Source: Lachnospiraceae bacterium (lineage in GTDB: Bacteria; Bacillota; Clostridia; Lachnospirales; Lachnospiraceae). From it: a stretch of 34,022 bases of DNA. Location: NCBI GenBank assembly GCA_021200995.1, contig JAJQFS010000077.1:1-34022 (forward strand), read 5' to 3'. This document shows positions 9,520 to 18,533 of this stretch, one piece after another. The notes beneath the pieces were generated by a model that saw only the letters and a list, made by a program, of their open reading frames with translations, made no database searches and had not been told where the DNA came from. The position numbers and the translations under genes were made by a program. How positions within the stretch are numbered: position 1 is the stretch's first letter; the number at the start of each line of letters is the position of its first letter.

Positions 9520-10221
9520 TCATGTCATACTTTCCACAAAAACAAGTCCTGGCGCGCTGTTAATGACATCCAGCATATCCACCCTGTCTTTTCTGTTATG
9601 CTTTCTGATTACCAGAGACACTCCGACATTTCGCTTCATCCCGCTCTTGGGTTTCTGTACTTCGACCGAAGAAATAGTAAGTCCATTGGAACGCAGAGAA
9701 GTAATCAGGTCATGAACATGATCCATATTATCCATTTCCAGATATGTAATCAGAACGCTGGAACGGGAATAAAACAGTTTATCTACTCTTTTAAAAGCCA
9801 CCATGGTTGCGAAAACCGCAAGCGTCCCAATCACAGCTGCTTCATAGTATCCTATTCCCACAGCCAGTCCTATACAGGCTGCTGCCCAAAGCCCCGCGGC
9901 AGTTGTCAGTCCTCTGACTCTGTGACCCACATCCGTACTAATGATGGTGCCGGCTCCCAGAAAGCCAATACCGCTGATCACCTGCGCTCCCAGACGCGCA
10001 GTATCAGATCCCGCAGAAACATACTCTGTAATATACTGGCCTGTCAGCATGGCGATACATGCCCCCACGCAAACCACCACATGCGTGCGAAAACCTGCCG
10101 CCTGTCTGTTAATCCCCCTCTCCAGCCCGATGGCTCCTCCGCAGATTATGCACAAAACAGACTTGGCAAAAACAGCCAATATTCCTGTTCCTCTTAATTC
10201 TTCCAAAATCATTTCATTCAT
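9520..10221 (-). CDS. MgtC/SapB family membrane protein
   Basis: A 233-residue membrane protein. The N-terminal half has the MgtC/SapB signature: about four hydrophobic helices with GGAIGLERGINRQAAGFRTHVVVCVGA split across helices and the GIGFLGAGTII motif, then RGLTTAAGLWAAACIGLAVG. The C-terminal part (about residues 150-233) is a soluble ACT-like regulatory domain. MgtC proteins affect ATP synthase activity, Mg2+ homeostasis and survival under low Mg2+ in pathogens; the function in Firmicutes is not settled. I chose ATG 10221 because AAAGG lies eight bases upstream and the conserved region begins soon after; a longer frame from 10326 has no ribosome site. Confidence 0.88.
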   Translation of the reverse strand: MNEMILEELRGTGILAVFAKSVLCIICGGAIGLERGINRQAAGFRTHVVVCVGACIAMLTGQYITEYVSAGSDTARLGAQVISGIGFLGAGTIISTDVGHRVRGLTTAAGLWAAACIGLAVGIGYYEAAVIGTLAVFATMVAFKRVDKLFYSRSSVLITYLEMDNMDHVHDLITSLRSNGLTISSVEVQKPKSGMKRNVGVSLVIRKHNRKDRVDMLDVINSAPGLVFVESMT

Positions 10222-10248
10222 TTCTGAGCCTTTATTTTTCCTGCAAGC

Positions 10249-10277
10249 TTGTGAATCCCATTTCGCGGGAGTATAAT
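10249..10277 (+). promoter_or_regulatory. Promoter of the AraC-type regulator
   Basis: TTGTGA at 10249-10254, exactly 17 bases, then a perfect TATAAT at 10272-10277. Transcription would start near 10284, upstream of the ATG at 10325, so the transcript includes the upstream reading frame and not only the ATG at 10374. Confidence 0.6.
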
Positions 10278-10324
10278 AATTAGAACCTGTTTCGATTGAA
10301 TTGCCAGTTCGGAAAAATAACGCC

Positions 10325-12647
10325 ATGAAAAATCTGTTTCGACAGAGCTTTATGAGAAAGCTCTTCTTTTCTTATGATCATCCTTGCCTTTTCCCTCTGC
10401 ATCGGTCTCTTTCTGTTTGTCTATTCCATGCGGAGGCTCGAAGAGGATACCCTGCATTTTTCTCAGATTACGCTGGAGCAGGTCTCGGAATCCATCACAC
10501 GAATGGAAGCTGATATCACTTCTTTAACGCATTCTGTTTCCATCCGCTCGGAATACCAGTCCCTCATCTACGCGGATTCAGAACTGACTGCTTATAAGCG
10601 ACAGAATATTGCCAGTCTTCAGAAAGAACTGGTGCAGCTGGTCAGTTCCTCCAACTATATTTCTGCCATTTACATCTGGTTTGAAACGCCACAACTGGCA
10701 ACAACCTCCTCCGGTATGTTAAAAGGGACCGAGAGCATAGAGCGCAACTTGAATGAACAGTTTGGCATCACTCTGGAACAGGCCAGGAGCCAGGTTATTG
10801 AAACAGGAAGTCATGCAATCTATCTGTCCGGCTCCGACCTTTATGCCAAAAACGCCTATATCCTTGCGGCTGACGGTTACAATGTCGGGCAGGCGGATGT
10901 CATTTTCATAATAAAACTGAATCTTTCTTCTGTAAAAGGGCTGTTAAATTCCGGCAGCGACACTGACAGCGTCTTCTGGGCGGTCTCCCGGCAAAACAGC
11001 CTTTTGCTTGTGCCGGACAGCGCCAGAGAAGCAGCGCTTGCGCTGAGCACTTATACTCCCAATGATGCCAGTATCACCCGCGCATATTTAGACGGAAACA
11101 GCTATGCCCTGCTGTCCAACGAGGAAAATGACAGCTTTATTCTGATATCCGCCGTTGATTACCGCAGTTATCGCCAGACAATCTCATTATACAGACTGAT
11201 CTTCCTTCTGTTCCTGGTGACCACGCTGATCCTGGGCGGTATCCTCTCATTCTTCCTGTCCCACAACAATTATCAGCCCGTTCAGGATATCCGGAATAAA
11301 CTTTCAGAATACGCGCCGGAATCTGAAAGCGGTAATGATTTTGCCATACTGGAAATGGGTATTCAGTCACTGCTTCAAAAAACCAGAGACTATGATCAGA
11401 TTTCTTCTCAGGCGCGATTACAGGCACTGGATAACTTTCTCAGTTCTCTGCTGCTTGGCAGTTTTCACGGAGATTTTCAGGAAAGCTGCGCTTCCTTCGG
11501 CCTGGAATTTTCTTCTGAAAATTTTCTGGTCATCGGGATCGCCATTCAAAGCTATGACAACCTGTTTTTGAATCCCGCTTCCCCACAGGATCGGGATCTC
11601 GCGCTTTACTCCGTTTATTCTGTCATCGCAGAGAAACTCGGCGGAACATATACTGTCGCTGTCTGCCATTATGAAAGACGGATATGGGCGATCGTCTCTT
11701 TTCCCTCTTCTTCCGATTCTGCTGCCCTGTTTACAATATGTGATGAAACCGAACGCTTTTTGCGTGAGGAATTAGGTATTCCAACCTGGATATATCTCAG
11801 CAACATCTCTTCCTATCCCGGCGCCTTTGGTATATCCAAGGCCTATCAGGAGGCCCTCTGGGGTCTGGAACAAATGGAAGCATACAATATGGAGACACCT
11901 GTACTGAACGAAAAAGGAGTTCTCTTGCAGATCGATCAGACCTTCCATACTGCCGTGAACGATCAGATGCAAAAACAGCAGGAGATGCTCCAGGCCGCCA
12001 TCAGAGGGGATTACAAAGAAGCCGACCGGCTTTATCTGGAAGTCCGCCAGCAGTATACCCAATACTCTTTTTCGCTGGTGCGGGCGCAAACCATGATACT
12101 GATCGACTATATGGTATCCTTCCTGCCCTCCGTCACCCTTGCCGAAAATTCACAGATTATTCAAAGCTACCGAAACCATATCTATCACGAAACCAGGGAC
12201 CAGCAGCTGATCGAATTCATGCACAGTTTCATGATTTGTTTCCATGATATTTATCAGACTGTCCCACAGCAGGTTCCAGACAGGATGGAGGTGCTGGCGC
12301 TGTCTGCCGTTCAATATATCAATGCCCATTATACCGACCCCGGTATCGGAGTCACACAGGTAGCGGAACAGCTTTTCGTCAGCACATCCTATCTCTCAAA
12401 AGCGTTTCAGAAAGCTTACGATACCAGCATACCGGACTATATTCACCAGCGCCGCCTGAACACAGCATGTATTTTACTGAAAGAAAGTGGTATTACCATA
12501 GAAGCGGTTGCATCCCAGGTGGGCTATACCAACTCTCTGGCACTCATCCGGTCGTTCAAGCGCTACAAAAACTGTACACCGACAGAATATCGCTCCACTT
12601 ATATGAGGTCAGGACAGCCTCCAGCTGAATCTTCATCCCTTCACTGA
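10325..12647 (+). CDS. YesN/AraC-type membrane-bound transcriptional regulator, with a frame break after codon 15
   Basis: One-protein sensor-regulator for the convergent sugar ABC operon. The long frame (from ATG 10374, 757 residues) has a first membrane helix (residues 1-18), an extracellular Cache-like sensor (about 20-270), a second helix (about 273-295), a HAMP-like linker with QPVQDIRNKL, and a C-terminal AraC HTH pair (about 650-750: VTQVAEQLFVSTSYLSKAF and IEAVASQVGYTNSLALIRSF). ATG 10374 has no ribosome site and leaves the first helix without its usual basic leader. The upstream frame from ATG 10325 reads MKNLFRQSFMRKLFFSY, exactly such a leader, then runs out of frame at 10367-10376. 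Removing one T from the T4 at 10367-10370, or adding AT near 10374, restores a protein of about 773 residues. Confidence 0.88.
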
Positions 12648-13511
12648 GCCGATCATCACACCGGTCACGAAGTATTTCTGAACAAACGGATAAATCACCA
12701 TCATCGGTATTGTTGAGATCATAATCGTCGCATACTTAATCAGCGGCCGGTAAATAAGTACATCGTCCCCGCTGTCAGCCGCTATCGCGCTGTTGTCAGA
12801 GACCAGAAGAACGATTTCCCGCAGTCTCAGCTGCAGAGGATACAGATCTCTGTCGGTCAGATAAATAGAAGCGTTAAACCATGCGTTCCAGTGCTGTACG
12901 GCATAAAATAATACAATTACCGCAATAATGGCCTTACTCACCGGCAGGATGATCTGCAGCAGTATCCGCATGTGTCCTGCGCCGTCAATCTTGGCCGCAT
13001 CTGTCAGCTCTTCCGGTATCGCCGCGAACGATGTACGCATGATAATGATATTATAAGCGGAAACCGCCCCCGGTATAATCAGCGCCCATCGTGTGTTCAG
13101 CATCCCCAGATTTCTGACCAGAATATAAGTAGGAATCAGCCCTCCGCTGAAGATCATGGTGAATGTGACCATCAGGATAAAGATGCCTTTAAAATACAGA
13201 TCCTTCTGTATCATCACATAAGCGGAAAGCGTCGTCAGTACCAGGCCAAACAACGTAGCCAGCGTTACATAAATAATAGTATTAAGATAAGAAGTCCAGA
13301 TTGAACTGTCCTGCATGACCAGCCGATACCCGCCCAGCGTCGCCTCACCGAGAGGTTTTAAAATCAGGCCACTGTAAGCGGCCACCTGCAGCGGATCGCT
13401 GATAGAGCCCATCGCCACATGCCAGATCGGAAGCAGAAAGATCACGCACAATAAGATCAGGAAGGCTGTATTAAATATTTTAAAAATGAGAGATCCTTTT
13501 CCTTTAAGCAT
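12633..13511 (-). CDS. Carbohydrate ABC transporter permease (LplC/YtcP-like)
   Basis: Second inner-membrane permease of a type-I sugar importer. The 292-residue protein has six membrane spans and the EAA-type loop EELTDAAKIDGAGHMRILLQ that contacts the ATPase, and ends with YFVTGVMIGSVKG, the usual C-terminus of this subfamily. The ATG at 13511 has GGAGG seven to eight bases upstream and is preferred over an in-frame GTG at 13532. The upstream permease gene ends at 13526, so the two are tightly coupled. No ATPase gene is present, normal for this group, which shares a general MsmX-type ATPase. Its last 15 bases overlap the 3' end of the convergent AraC gene. Confidence 0.93.
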   Translation of the reverse strand: MLKGKGSLIFKIFNTAFLILLCVIFLLPIWHVAMGSISDPLQVAAYSGLILKPLGEATLGGYRLVMQDSSIWTSYLNTIIYVTLATLFGLVLTTLSAYVMIQKDLYFKGIFILMVTFTMIFSGGLIPTYILVRNLGMLNTRWALIIPGAVSAYNIIIMRTSFAAIPEELTDAAKIDGAGHMRILLQIILPVSKAIIAVIVLFYAVQHWNAWFNASIYLTDRDLYPLQLRLREIVLLVSDNSAIAADSGDDVLIYRPLIKYATIMISTIPMMVIYPFVQKYFVTGVMIGSVKG

Positions 13512-13525
13512 CTTCAGCACCTCCT

Positions 13526-14470
13526 TTACCACAGACTGGTCTCACTGACCCGTTTGCTGACTTCATTGGCTATCACCAGAATAATGATATTAATCACCGA
13601 GTTAAATAAATTAATTGCGGTCGAGTATGAATAATCCGCGTCTATCAAACCGACCCTGTACACGTAGGTGGAAATCACATCCGCCGTATCATATGTAGCC
13701 GGGCTGTACATCAGGAGTATTTTCTCATAGCCCACGTTCATCGTCTGTCCCAGACGCAGGATCAGCATAATGACAATTGTGGGAATCAATCCCGGAAGCG
13801 TCACATGCCATGTCTGTTTCCATCTGCCGGCGCCGTCGATCTTCGCTGCTTCATATAGCTGCGGATCAATCGTTGTCAGCGCAGAAATAAAAATGATAGA
13901 ATTATAGCCCAGGTGCTGCCATATATTGGAACCGATATACAGGGTACGGAACCACTGCGGGGAGGAGATCAGCGCTCCTCCGCTCCATCCGAACATGGTG
14001 GCCAGCTGTGTCAGCGCCCCATTGGACTTGCAGAAGTCACTCAGAATAGATACCACCACTACCACTGAAATAAAATAGGGAAGATAGGATACTGTCTGCG
14101 TAAACTTTTTAAACTTCTGATTTTGTACCTCATTGAGCAGTAAGGCAAAAATAATAGGAAGCGGGAAAGAGAACAGAATGCCGTACAGACTGATCAGCAA
14201 CGTGTTGCGCATCAGTCTCCAGAAATAAACAGACGAAAAGAAACGCTGAAACTGATAAAATCCCACCCATGTACTTCCAAAAATGCCTTTTTTAATACTA
14301 TAATCCTCAAACGCCATTACAATCCCACCCATGGGGATATAATGAAAGATAATAAAATACGCCACAACCGGAAGTGCCATCAGATAAACAACCCAGTTTT
14401 TTCTGAGATCCCGCCTGATTCTGCCCTTTCTTCCTTTAGGGGGAGCAGTGATTGCTTTCTGTTTTCTCAT
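13526..14470 (-). CDS. Carbohydrate ABC transporter permease (LplB/YteP-like)
   Basis: First permease of the sugar importer, 314 residues. A basic cytoplasmic N-terminus (RKGRIRRDLRKNW) precedes six membrane spans, the first being VVYLMALPVVAYFIIFHYIP. The ATPase-coupling loop reads PQLYEAAKIDGAGRWKQTWH. The ATG has a strong GGAGGAG site. It is co-transcribed with the binding protein upstream (102-base gap holding a GC-rich hairpin) and the second permease downstream. Members of this subfamily import oligosaccharides, often pectin- or alginate-derived; the ligand here is unknown. Confidence 0.94.
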   Translation of the reverse strand: MRKQKAITAPPKGRKGRIRRDLRKNWVVYLMALPVVAYFIIFHYIPMGGIVMAFEDYSIKKGIFGSTWVGFYQFQRFFSSVYFWRLMRNTLLISLYGILFSFPLPIIFALLLNEVQNQKFKKFTQTVSYLPYFISVVVVVSILSDFCKSNGALTQLATMFGWSGGALISSPQWFRTLYIGSNIWQHLGYNSIIFISALTTIDPQLYEAAKIDGAGRWKQTWHVTLPGLIPTIVIMLILRLGQTMNVGYEKILLMYSPATYDTADVISTYVYRVGLIDADYSYSTAINLFNSVINIIILVIANEVSKRVSETSLW

Positions 14471-14502
14471 ATTTCTCCTCCGTAGATAAAACGCTCAGGT
14501 TC

Positions 14503-14525
14503 CGGGGCGGCATTTCGCCGCCCTG
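14503..14525 (-). other. GC-rich hairpin between binding-protein and permease genes
   Basis: Perfect seven-base stem GGGCGGC / GCCGCCC with loop ATTTC, extendable to about nine pairs. No T-run follows it on the minus strand. Such hairpins commonly protect the upstream binding-protein message from 3' decay, so that the lipoprotein is made in excess of the permeases. This role is inferred from position. Confidence 0.55.
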
Positions 14526-14572
14526 ACCCGAAAAAAATCTAAAACTTACTGCCTTGTATCACAGATCAGTCG

Positions 14573-16315
14573 TCAACGCGCATTATACCTGTCAAGCGCT
14601 GCCTGCTGAAGCTCTATACACTCTTCAATACCCATTTCAATCAAAGTTTCCCGATAGGAATCATAGTCATCCAGAGACATCTGGCCCATGATGAATTTTA
14701 CATTGCACTCCTGCACATAGGTCTCAATATCTGCATAAAGAGTCGCATAACGGGTTCCCTCTTCTGCTGTCATCGTAAGTCGCTGCGGCAAAGCGTTTGT
14801 CGCTTCATAAGTCCGCCAGACCTCGTCCGCGTTCTGAGAAGCTTCCCCAAGGTATTCACATTCCGCCGCTTCCAGACGTACCGGTGGATTATGGACATAG
14901 TATTTTACCTTTGCGACAGAGGAGTCAAGGCCGTCCGGGTTATTATAGCGAAACTCATAGCTTTTAATGCGGTGTCCGTCCTCTTCATCCGCATACCAGA
15001 CAATTCCCTCTTCCGATTCCAATCCATAGTTGGCGTTCTGGCAGACATCGTCTCCATAAAAGCCATCCAGCCAGCGAATTGCAACTTCCAGATTCTCACT
15101 GTCCGCGGCAACCAGATGGGTAATTCCATACATACTTTCGCTGCCAACATTGGTCCATCTCCAGGCCGGATCCACGCTGTCCGCAGATTTCTTCGGCTGC
15201 GGAGCGCCAATCAGATAAAAGTCTTCGTTCGTCGCGCCTCTGGACAGATAAATGGATCCCAGGTGCGTATCAAAATCAATCAGCGAACCCACCTGATCAT
15301 TTAAAAGCACATCATAGTCGCCGCCAACACCGGTTGAGGAGCGAGTGGAGAAATCCTTATCCAGAAGTCCTTCCTCCCACCAGTTATGCAACAACTCCAG
15401 ATATTCCTTATAGGAATCGTCCAATGGTCCATACTGCACGACTTCATCCCTACGATAAAAATAAGGCGCAGTATCATATCCGGCCATGAATTCCCCGTTA
15501 TCAATGCCGTATTTACTTGTGTAGAACGGGATTTCAATTCCCAGTTCATCCCGGAACGCAATCAGCATCTCTTCCCATTCATCATAGGTGGTGGGAACAT
15601 CCATGCCCAACGCGTCCAGATAATCCTCCCGGATCGACATTCCACAGTTCGCGTAGGAAGTATCGCTGTCCGTAGCCCATACGCCCCACAGGCCATACAA
15701 TTTACCAGTATCTGAATAAGCTGCTCTGGCAAATGTTTCATCGCTGTTCAGCCAGCTCACATAGTTAGGAGCATAATCCAGATACTGTGCAATATCCGCA
15801 AAGTAGCCATCATCAATCGCCGCATCCTGTCCGTTTCGATAACCATAATTCCCTACAGTCTGAATCACGATGTCAGGCATATCATTGGACGCAAACAGAA
15901 GATTGAAGGAATCCGCCTCCGACCCTGACGCCGGAATAATAAAGTCAATATGCACATTGGTTAATTCCTCATACCACTGCCAGAATTCTCCGTCATTCAG
16001 ATCCGGGAAAGAACCAATGTTGCTGGCATATGGATACCACACTCTCAAGGTGACTTTTTCATCCACCAGCGGAAAAGTCTGCTGTTGGACCTCCCCTTTA
16101 TAAACATCCGATGGCGGAAGCGCCGCCAATCCTGTCAGTGTGCTTTCTTCGCCTGCAGATTCCGAGGTTGCTTCCGTTGTTGCTTCGCTCTCCGAGGCGT
16201 TGCTGCTCGAACTGCTCTCAGAACTGCTGCCGCATCCTGTCAGCATCGCCAGGCTGACAGCTCCCAGTCCCATTCCGGAGACTTTCAGAAAGTCCTTACG
16301 CGTAAGTTTTTTCAT
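14573..16315 (-). CDS. Extracellular sugar-binding lipoprotein (LplA/YtcQ-like)
   Basis: Substrate-capture component of the ABC importer, 580 residues, the large size typical of LplA/YtcQ proteins. The N-terminus MKKLTRKDFLKVSG has a Tat-like pattern followed by a hydrophobic stretch and lipobox LTGC, giving lipidated Cys28; a Ser/Glu-rich linker (residues 29-55) tethers it to the membrane. The mature part has many aromatic residues (WYPYAS, WQWYEELTN, WRWTNVGSESMYG) as expected for carbohydrate stacking. ATG 16315 follows AAGGAGG. It is the first gene of the transporter operon, with a promoter at 16388-16417. The sugar is unknown. Confidence 0.93.
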   Translation of the reverse strand: MKKLTRKDFLKVSGMGLGAVSLAMLTGCGSSSESSSSSNASESEATTEATSESAGEESTLTGLAALPPSDVYKGEVQQQTFPLVDEKVTLRVWYPYASNIGSFPDLNDGEFWQWYEELTNVHIDFIIPASGSEADSFNLLFASNDMPDIVIQTVGNYGYRNGQDAAIDDGYFADIAQYLDYAPNYVSWLNSDETFARAAYSDTGKLYGLWGVWATDSDTSYANCGMSIREDYLDALGMDVPTTYDEWEEMLIAFRDELGIEIPFYTSKYGIDNGEFMAGYDTAPYFYRRDEVVQYGPLDDSYKEYLELLHNWWEEGLLDKDFSTRSSTGVGGDYDVLLNDQVGSLIDFDTHLGSIYLSRGATNEDFYLIGAPQPKKSADSVDPAWRWTNVGSESMYGITHLVAADSENLEVAIRWLDGFYGDDVCQNANYGLESEEGIVWYADEEDGHRIKSYEFRYNNPDGLDSSVAKVKYYVHNPPVRLEAAECEYLGEASQNADEVWRTYEATNALPQRLTMTAEEGTRYATLYADIETYVQECNVKFIMGQMSLDDYDSYRETLIEMGIEECIELQQAALDRYNAR

Positions 16316-16387
16316 TCCATTTCCTCCTTATTAGAAATTGTGTTGCGGGATTGTCATTCTGTACAATTTTCCCCGCCTGATACGGAC

Positions 16388-16417
16388 ATTTTAGGAAATT
16401 TTGCTCAATTTTATCAA
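16388..16417 (-). promoter_or_regulatory. Promoter of the sugar ABC operon
   Basis: On the minus strand TTGATA (16412-16417), an 18-base spacer and TAAAAT (16388-16393), placing the start near 16381 and a leader of about 65 bases before the binding-protein ATG. Confidence 0.5.
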
Positions 16418-16427
16418 GTATCAAAAT

Positions 16428-16459
16428 CCTGTTTTTCGTTATCAATTTGCGAAAACAGG
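16428..16459. promoter_or_regulatory. Inverted repeat upstream of the ABC operon promoter, candidate activator site
   Basis: Arms CCTGTTTTTCG (16428-16438) and CGAAAACAGG (16450-16459) match apart from one extra T. The centre is about 62 bases upstream of the predicted start, a typical class-I activator position. The convergent AraC-type regulator is the obvious candidate protein; this link is inferred. Confidence 0.4.
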
Positions 16460-16510
16460 AGCTTTTTGCCGGTTAAAAACTGATATTACCATGAGTAGGG
16501 CTAAAGACAT

Positions 16511-16560
16511 AAAAAGAAAGCACGTCCGGGATCCGCCAGAACCCCAGCCGCGCTTTCTTT
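16511..16560 (-). terminator. Terminator of the YcxB-ChbG-MBL-NIF3 operon
   Basis: Perfect nine-base arms AAAGAAAGC (16513-16521) and GCTTTCTTT (16552-16560), with additional complementarity inside the loop (GGGATCC region). On the minus strand the stem ends in a T-rich tract. It lies about 50 bases after the NIF3 stop. Confidence 0.65.
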
Positions 16561-16608
16561 CATAAGAGAGAAGTATTATAATGACAACCAATTTTAAATG
16601 AGGCTCGC

Positions 16609-17445
16609 TCAGCGTACGTAGTAGCTGAAGCTGTCCCCTGACTGAATGAAATGCACCGGGACTTCCTCGGTCAGTACGGTTGGCAGCCACTCCGCCATGT
16701 ACTTCATGCCGGCTTCCTCGGTATTGAAGTGTCCCATCTCCAGGATGGTTTTAACCTTGCCGCACTGCACGGCGTCTCTGACATAGGCGGAAGCCGTCCA
16801 GTCTACGATCTCCAGCGGGATCAGGACATCACAATCTGCTGCCTTGCGGATAATCTGCGCGTCAAAACGACCCATGACATGCTCACAGACATATATTCTG
16901 GAAACCTTCCCTGTCGTACTGCCTACAATGCGCAGGCCGCCCAGTCCAAGTTTGCGCGTTAACTCCTCGCAGAGAGCTTCCACCGTTGTCTCCGGAATTT
17001 CATAAAGGAGCGGCTTCTTTTTATCGCCGACTACATATGGTTCCCACTCCAGCATCTTCATCAGGCCGTAGAAAATATAGTCGATATTTTCACTGACTGA
17101 CACTGTACCCGGCTTACCGCCGCCGCCATGCATATAATCATGATAACGCCAGAGCACGATGCCGTTTTCTTCTAACAGCCCGCGCTTTTTGGCCAGGATT
17201 TCATCGCCGCCGAATTCCTGATCCGGGTCAAATTCATCACCCCAAAACGCTGACTCGTGGCCAATGATAAAATTGCATCCCTGCGCGGCCGCCTGTTTGA
17301 TAACGTCCACTGTGGCACAGCAGGTAAGCGCGATCCCCGTACACTCCTGCTCGGGATCTCCGAATTTGACCGTGTCTCTTATATTCTCCCGCACCGTTAC
17401 ATGACGGAGGTTTTTGATTTCCTCGATAACCTGCGATATTTTCAT
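16609..17445 (-). CDS. NIF3/DUF34 family dinuclear-metal protein
   Basis: A 278-residue cytoplasmic protein of the NIF3 family, which forms toroidal hexamers with a two-metal site; the biochemical function is not firmly known, and some members are linked to GTP cyclohydrolase-like or metal-insertion roles. Visible features: an N-terminal segment TGIALTCCATVDVIKQAAAQ, then CNFIIGHESAFWGDE where the family has a metal-binding histidine pair, a central ENGIVLWRYHDYMHGGGG, and near the end KTILEMGHFNTEEAGMKYMA, another metal-site region (H and E). The ATG follows the stop of the MBL gene with no gap, so translation is coupled. Context suggests a role in carbohydrate catabolism. Confidence 0.85.
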   Translation of the reverse strand: MKISQVIEEIKNLRHVTVRENIRDTVKFGDPEQECTGIALTCCATVDVIKQAAAQGCNFIIGHESAFWGDEFDPDQEFGGDEILAKKRGLLEENGIVLWRYHDYMHGGGGKPGTVSVSENIDYIFYGLMKMLEWEPYVVGDKKKPLLYEIPETTVEALCEELTRKLGLGGLRIVGSTTGKVSRIYVCEHVMGRFDAQIIRKAADCDVLIPLEIVDWTASAYVRDAVQCGKVKTILEMGHFNTEEAGMKYMAEWLPTVLTEEVPVHFIQSGDSFSYYVR

Positions 17446-18471
17446 TTACTTCCCCTCTCCGAGCACCTGGCTCTTATAGACCCTGTCCGGGCTGTAGCGA
17501 AGCCCCGTCCCCTGGAAAATGTATTTCAGGCGGGATTCATGCTTCACGCCGTTTCTCTCAAATACTCTGGTCTCATTGTAATTGTCCGGATCCTTTAAGA
17601 CCGCCTCCAGCGCGTCCAGCTGATATTTCACGACGGTCTTCGTCTGGTCCAGCGCGCCATGGCTGGGGAAGACGCCGTCATACTCATCCTTCCGTGCCCA
17701 GATAGCCCGATAGCACTCTGCCTGCGCTTCCACCGTGCAGTTTTCCGGATGTTCGTCGCCCGGCGCCGCCATACCAAGGCCCGTCGTATCCCCCGTAAAG
17801 AGAATGCGATTGTGGCGGTCCAGATAGCCGGACTGACCGCTCGTATGTCCCACCAGTGGAATCAGCTCCACCTCGTAGCCGTCTCCCAGGTCAAAGATAT
17901 GATTGGCAGGAACGCCGATTACCCTGTATTCATGCCAGGGAATGATGTCTTCCTTTGTAAAGCCGCCCGCGTAAATTCCCTCGCCGTTTTCATCGAAGAG
18001 ATAATCCCAGATGTGCGGGTTGTTCGTCCGCTGAATATTGAAGACCTCCGCCTCGTAGCAGTATGTCTCCTCAAACTGCGCGTTGCCATAGCAGTGATCG
18101 AAGTGATTGTGCGTATTGACCACAATCAGCGGCTTGTCTCCCACCAGCTTACGGCAGAGGCCCTTTAAATCGCCGACGCCGAAAGAGGTATCGATCAGCA
18201 GTGCCTTTTGGGGACCGTCGATCAGAAACATCCATACGTCTCCGGCTCCGTCAAAGGATTCATTAAAGATCGCGTAGAGGTTATCCCGCATCCGGTATAC
18301 CTCACAGAATGGGTTGATTTCCGGATATACACTCTTGATCGTGCTGAATTCCCGCAGGATTTTCATGTAGGACCAGCGGCAGGGATGCTCTTCCTCCCAG
18401 ATTTTCTTGTAGCTCTTTAAGTCTGATTTAATGTACCTGTTTGGGGTTGTTGCTTTTAAATTTCCCGGCAT
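17446..18471 (-). CDS. Metallo-beta-lactamase-fold hydrolase
   Basis: A 341-residue soluble MBL-fold enzyme with all metal ligands: H121-N-H123-F-D125-H126, H209 in LVGHTSGQ, D228 in FTGDTTG and H271 in PSHGALDQ. It is therefore expected to be an active binuclear hydrolase, substrate unknown. About 70 residues precede the core fold, longer than in simple family members. ATG 18471 has AGGAGG about eight bases upstream. It lies between a ChbG-like deacetylase and a NIF3-like gene in one operon, suggesting a step in processing an imported sugar or ester. It is a distant relative of the two MBL genes at 32.0-33.8 kb. Confidence 0.9.
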   Translation of the reverse strand: MPGNLKATTPNRYIKSDLKSYKKIWEEEHPCRWSYMKILREFSTIKSVYPEINPFCEVYRMRDNLYAIFNESFDGAGDVWMFLIDGPQKALLIDTSFGVGDLKGLCRKLVGDKPLIVVNTHNHFDHCYGNAQFEETYCYEAEVFNIQRTNNPHIWDYLFDENGEGIYAGGFTKEDIIPWHEYRVIGVPANHIFDLGDGYEVELIPLVGHTSGQSGYLDRHNRILFTGDTTGLGMAAPGDEHPENCTVEAQAECYRAIWARKDEYDGVFPSHGALDQTKTVVKYQLDALEAVLKDPDNYNETRVFERNGVKHESRLKYIFQGTGLRYSPDRVYKSQVLGEGK

Positions 18472-18533
18472 ATTAATGTCCTCCTTGTCTGTGCTTGTTT
18501 ATAAACTGTGACCGGTAAAATCACGTTGTTCGT

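Noticed and set aside
12633-16315. Missing ATPase as evidence of a broken ABC operon
   Set aside because: LplABC/YtcPQ-type importers normally lack their own ATPase gene and use a shared MsmX-type ATPase.
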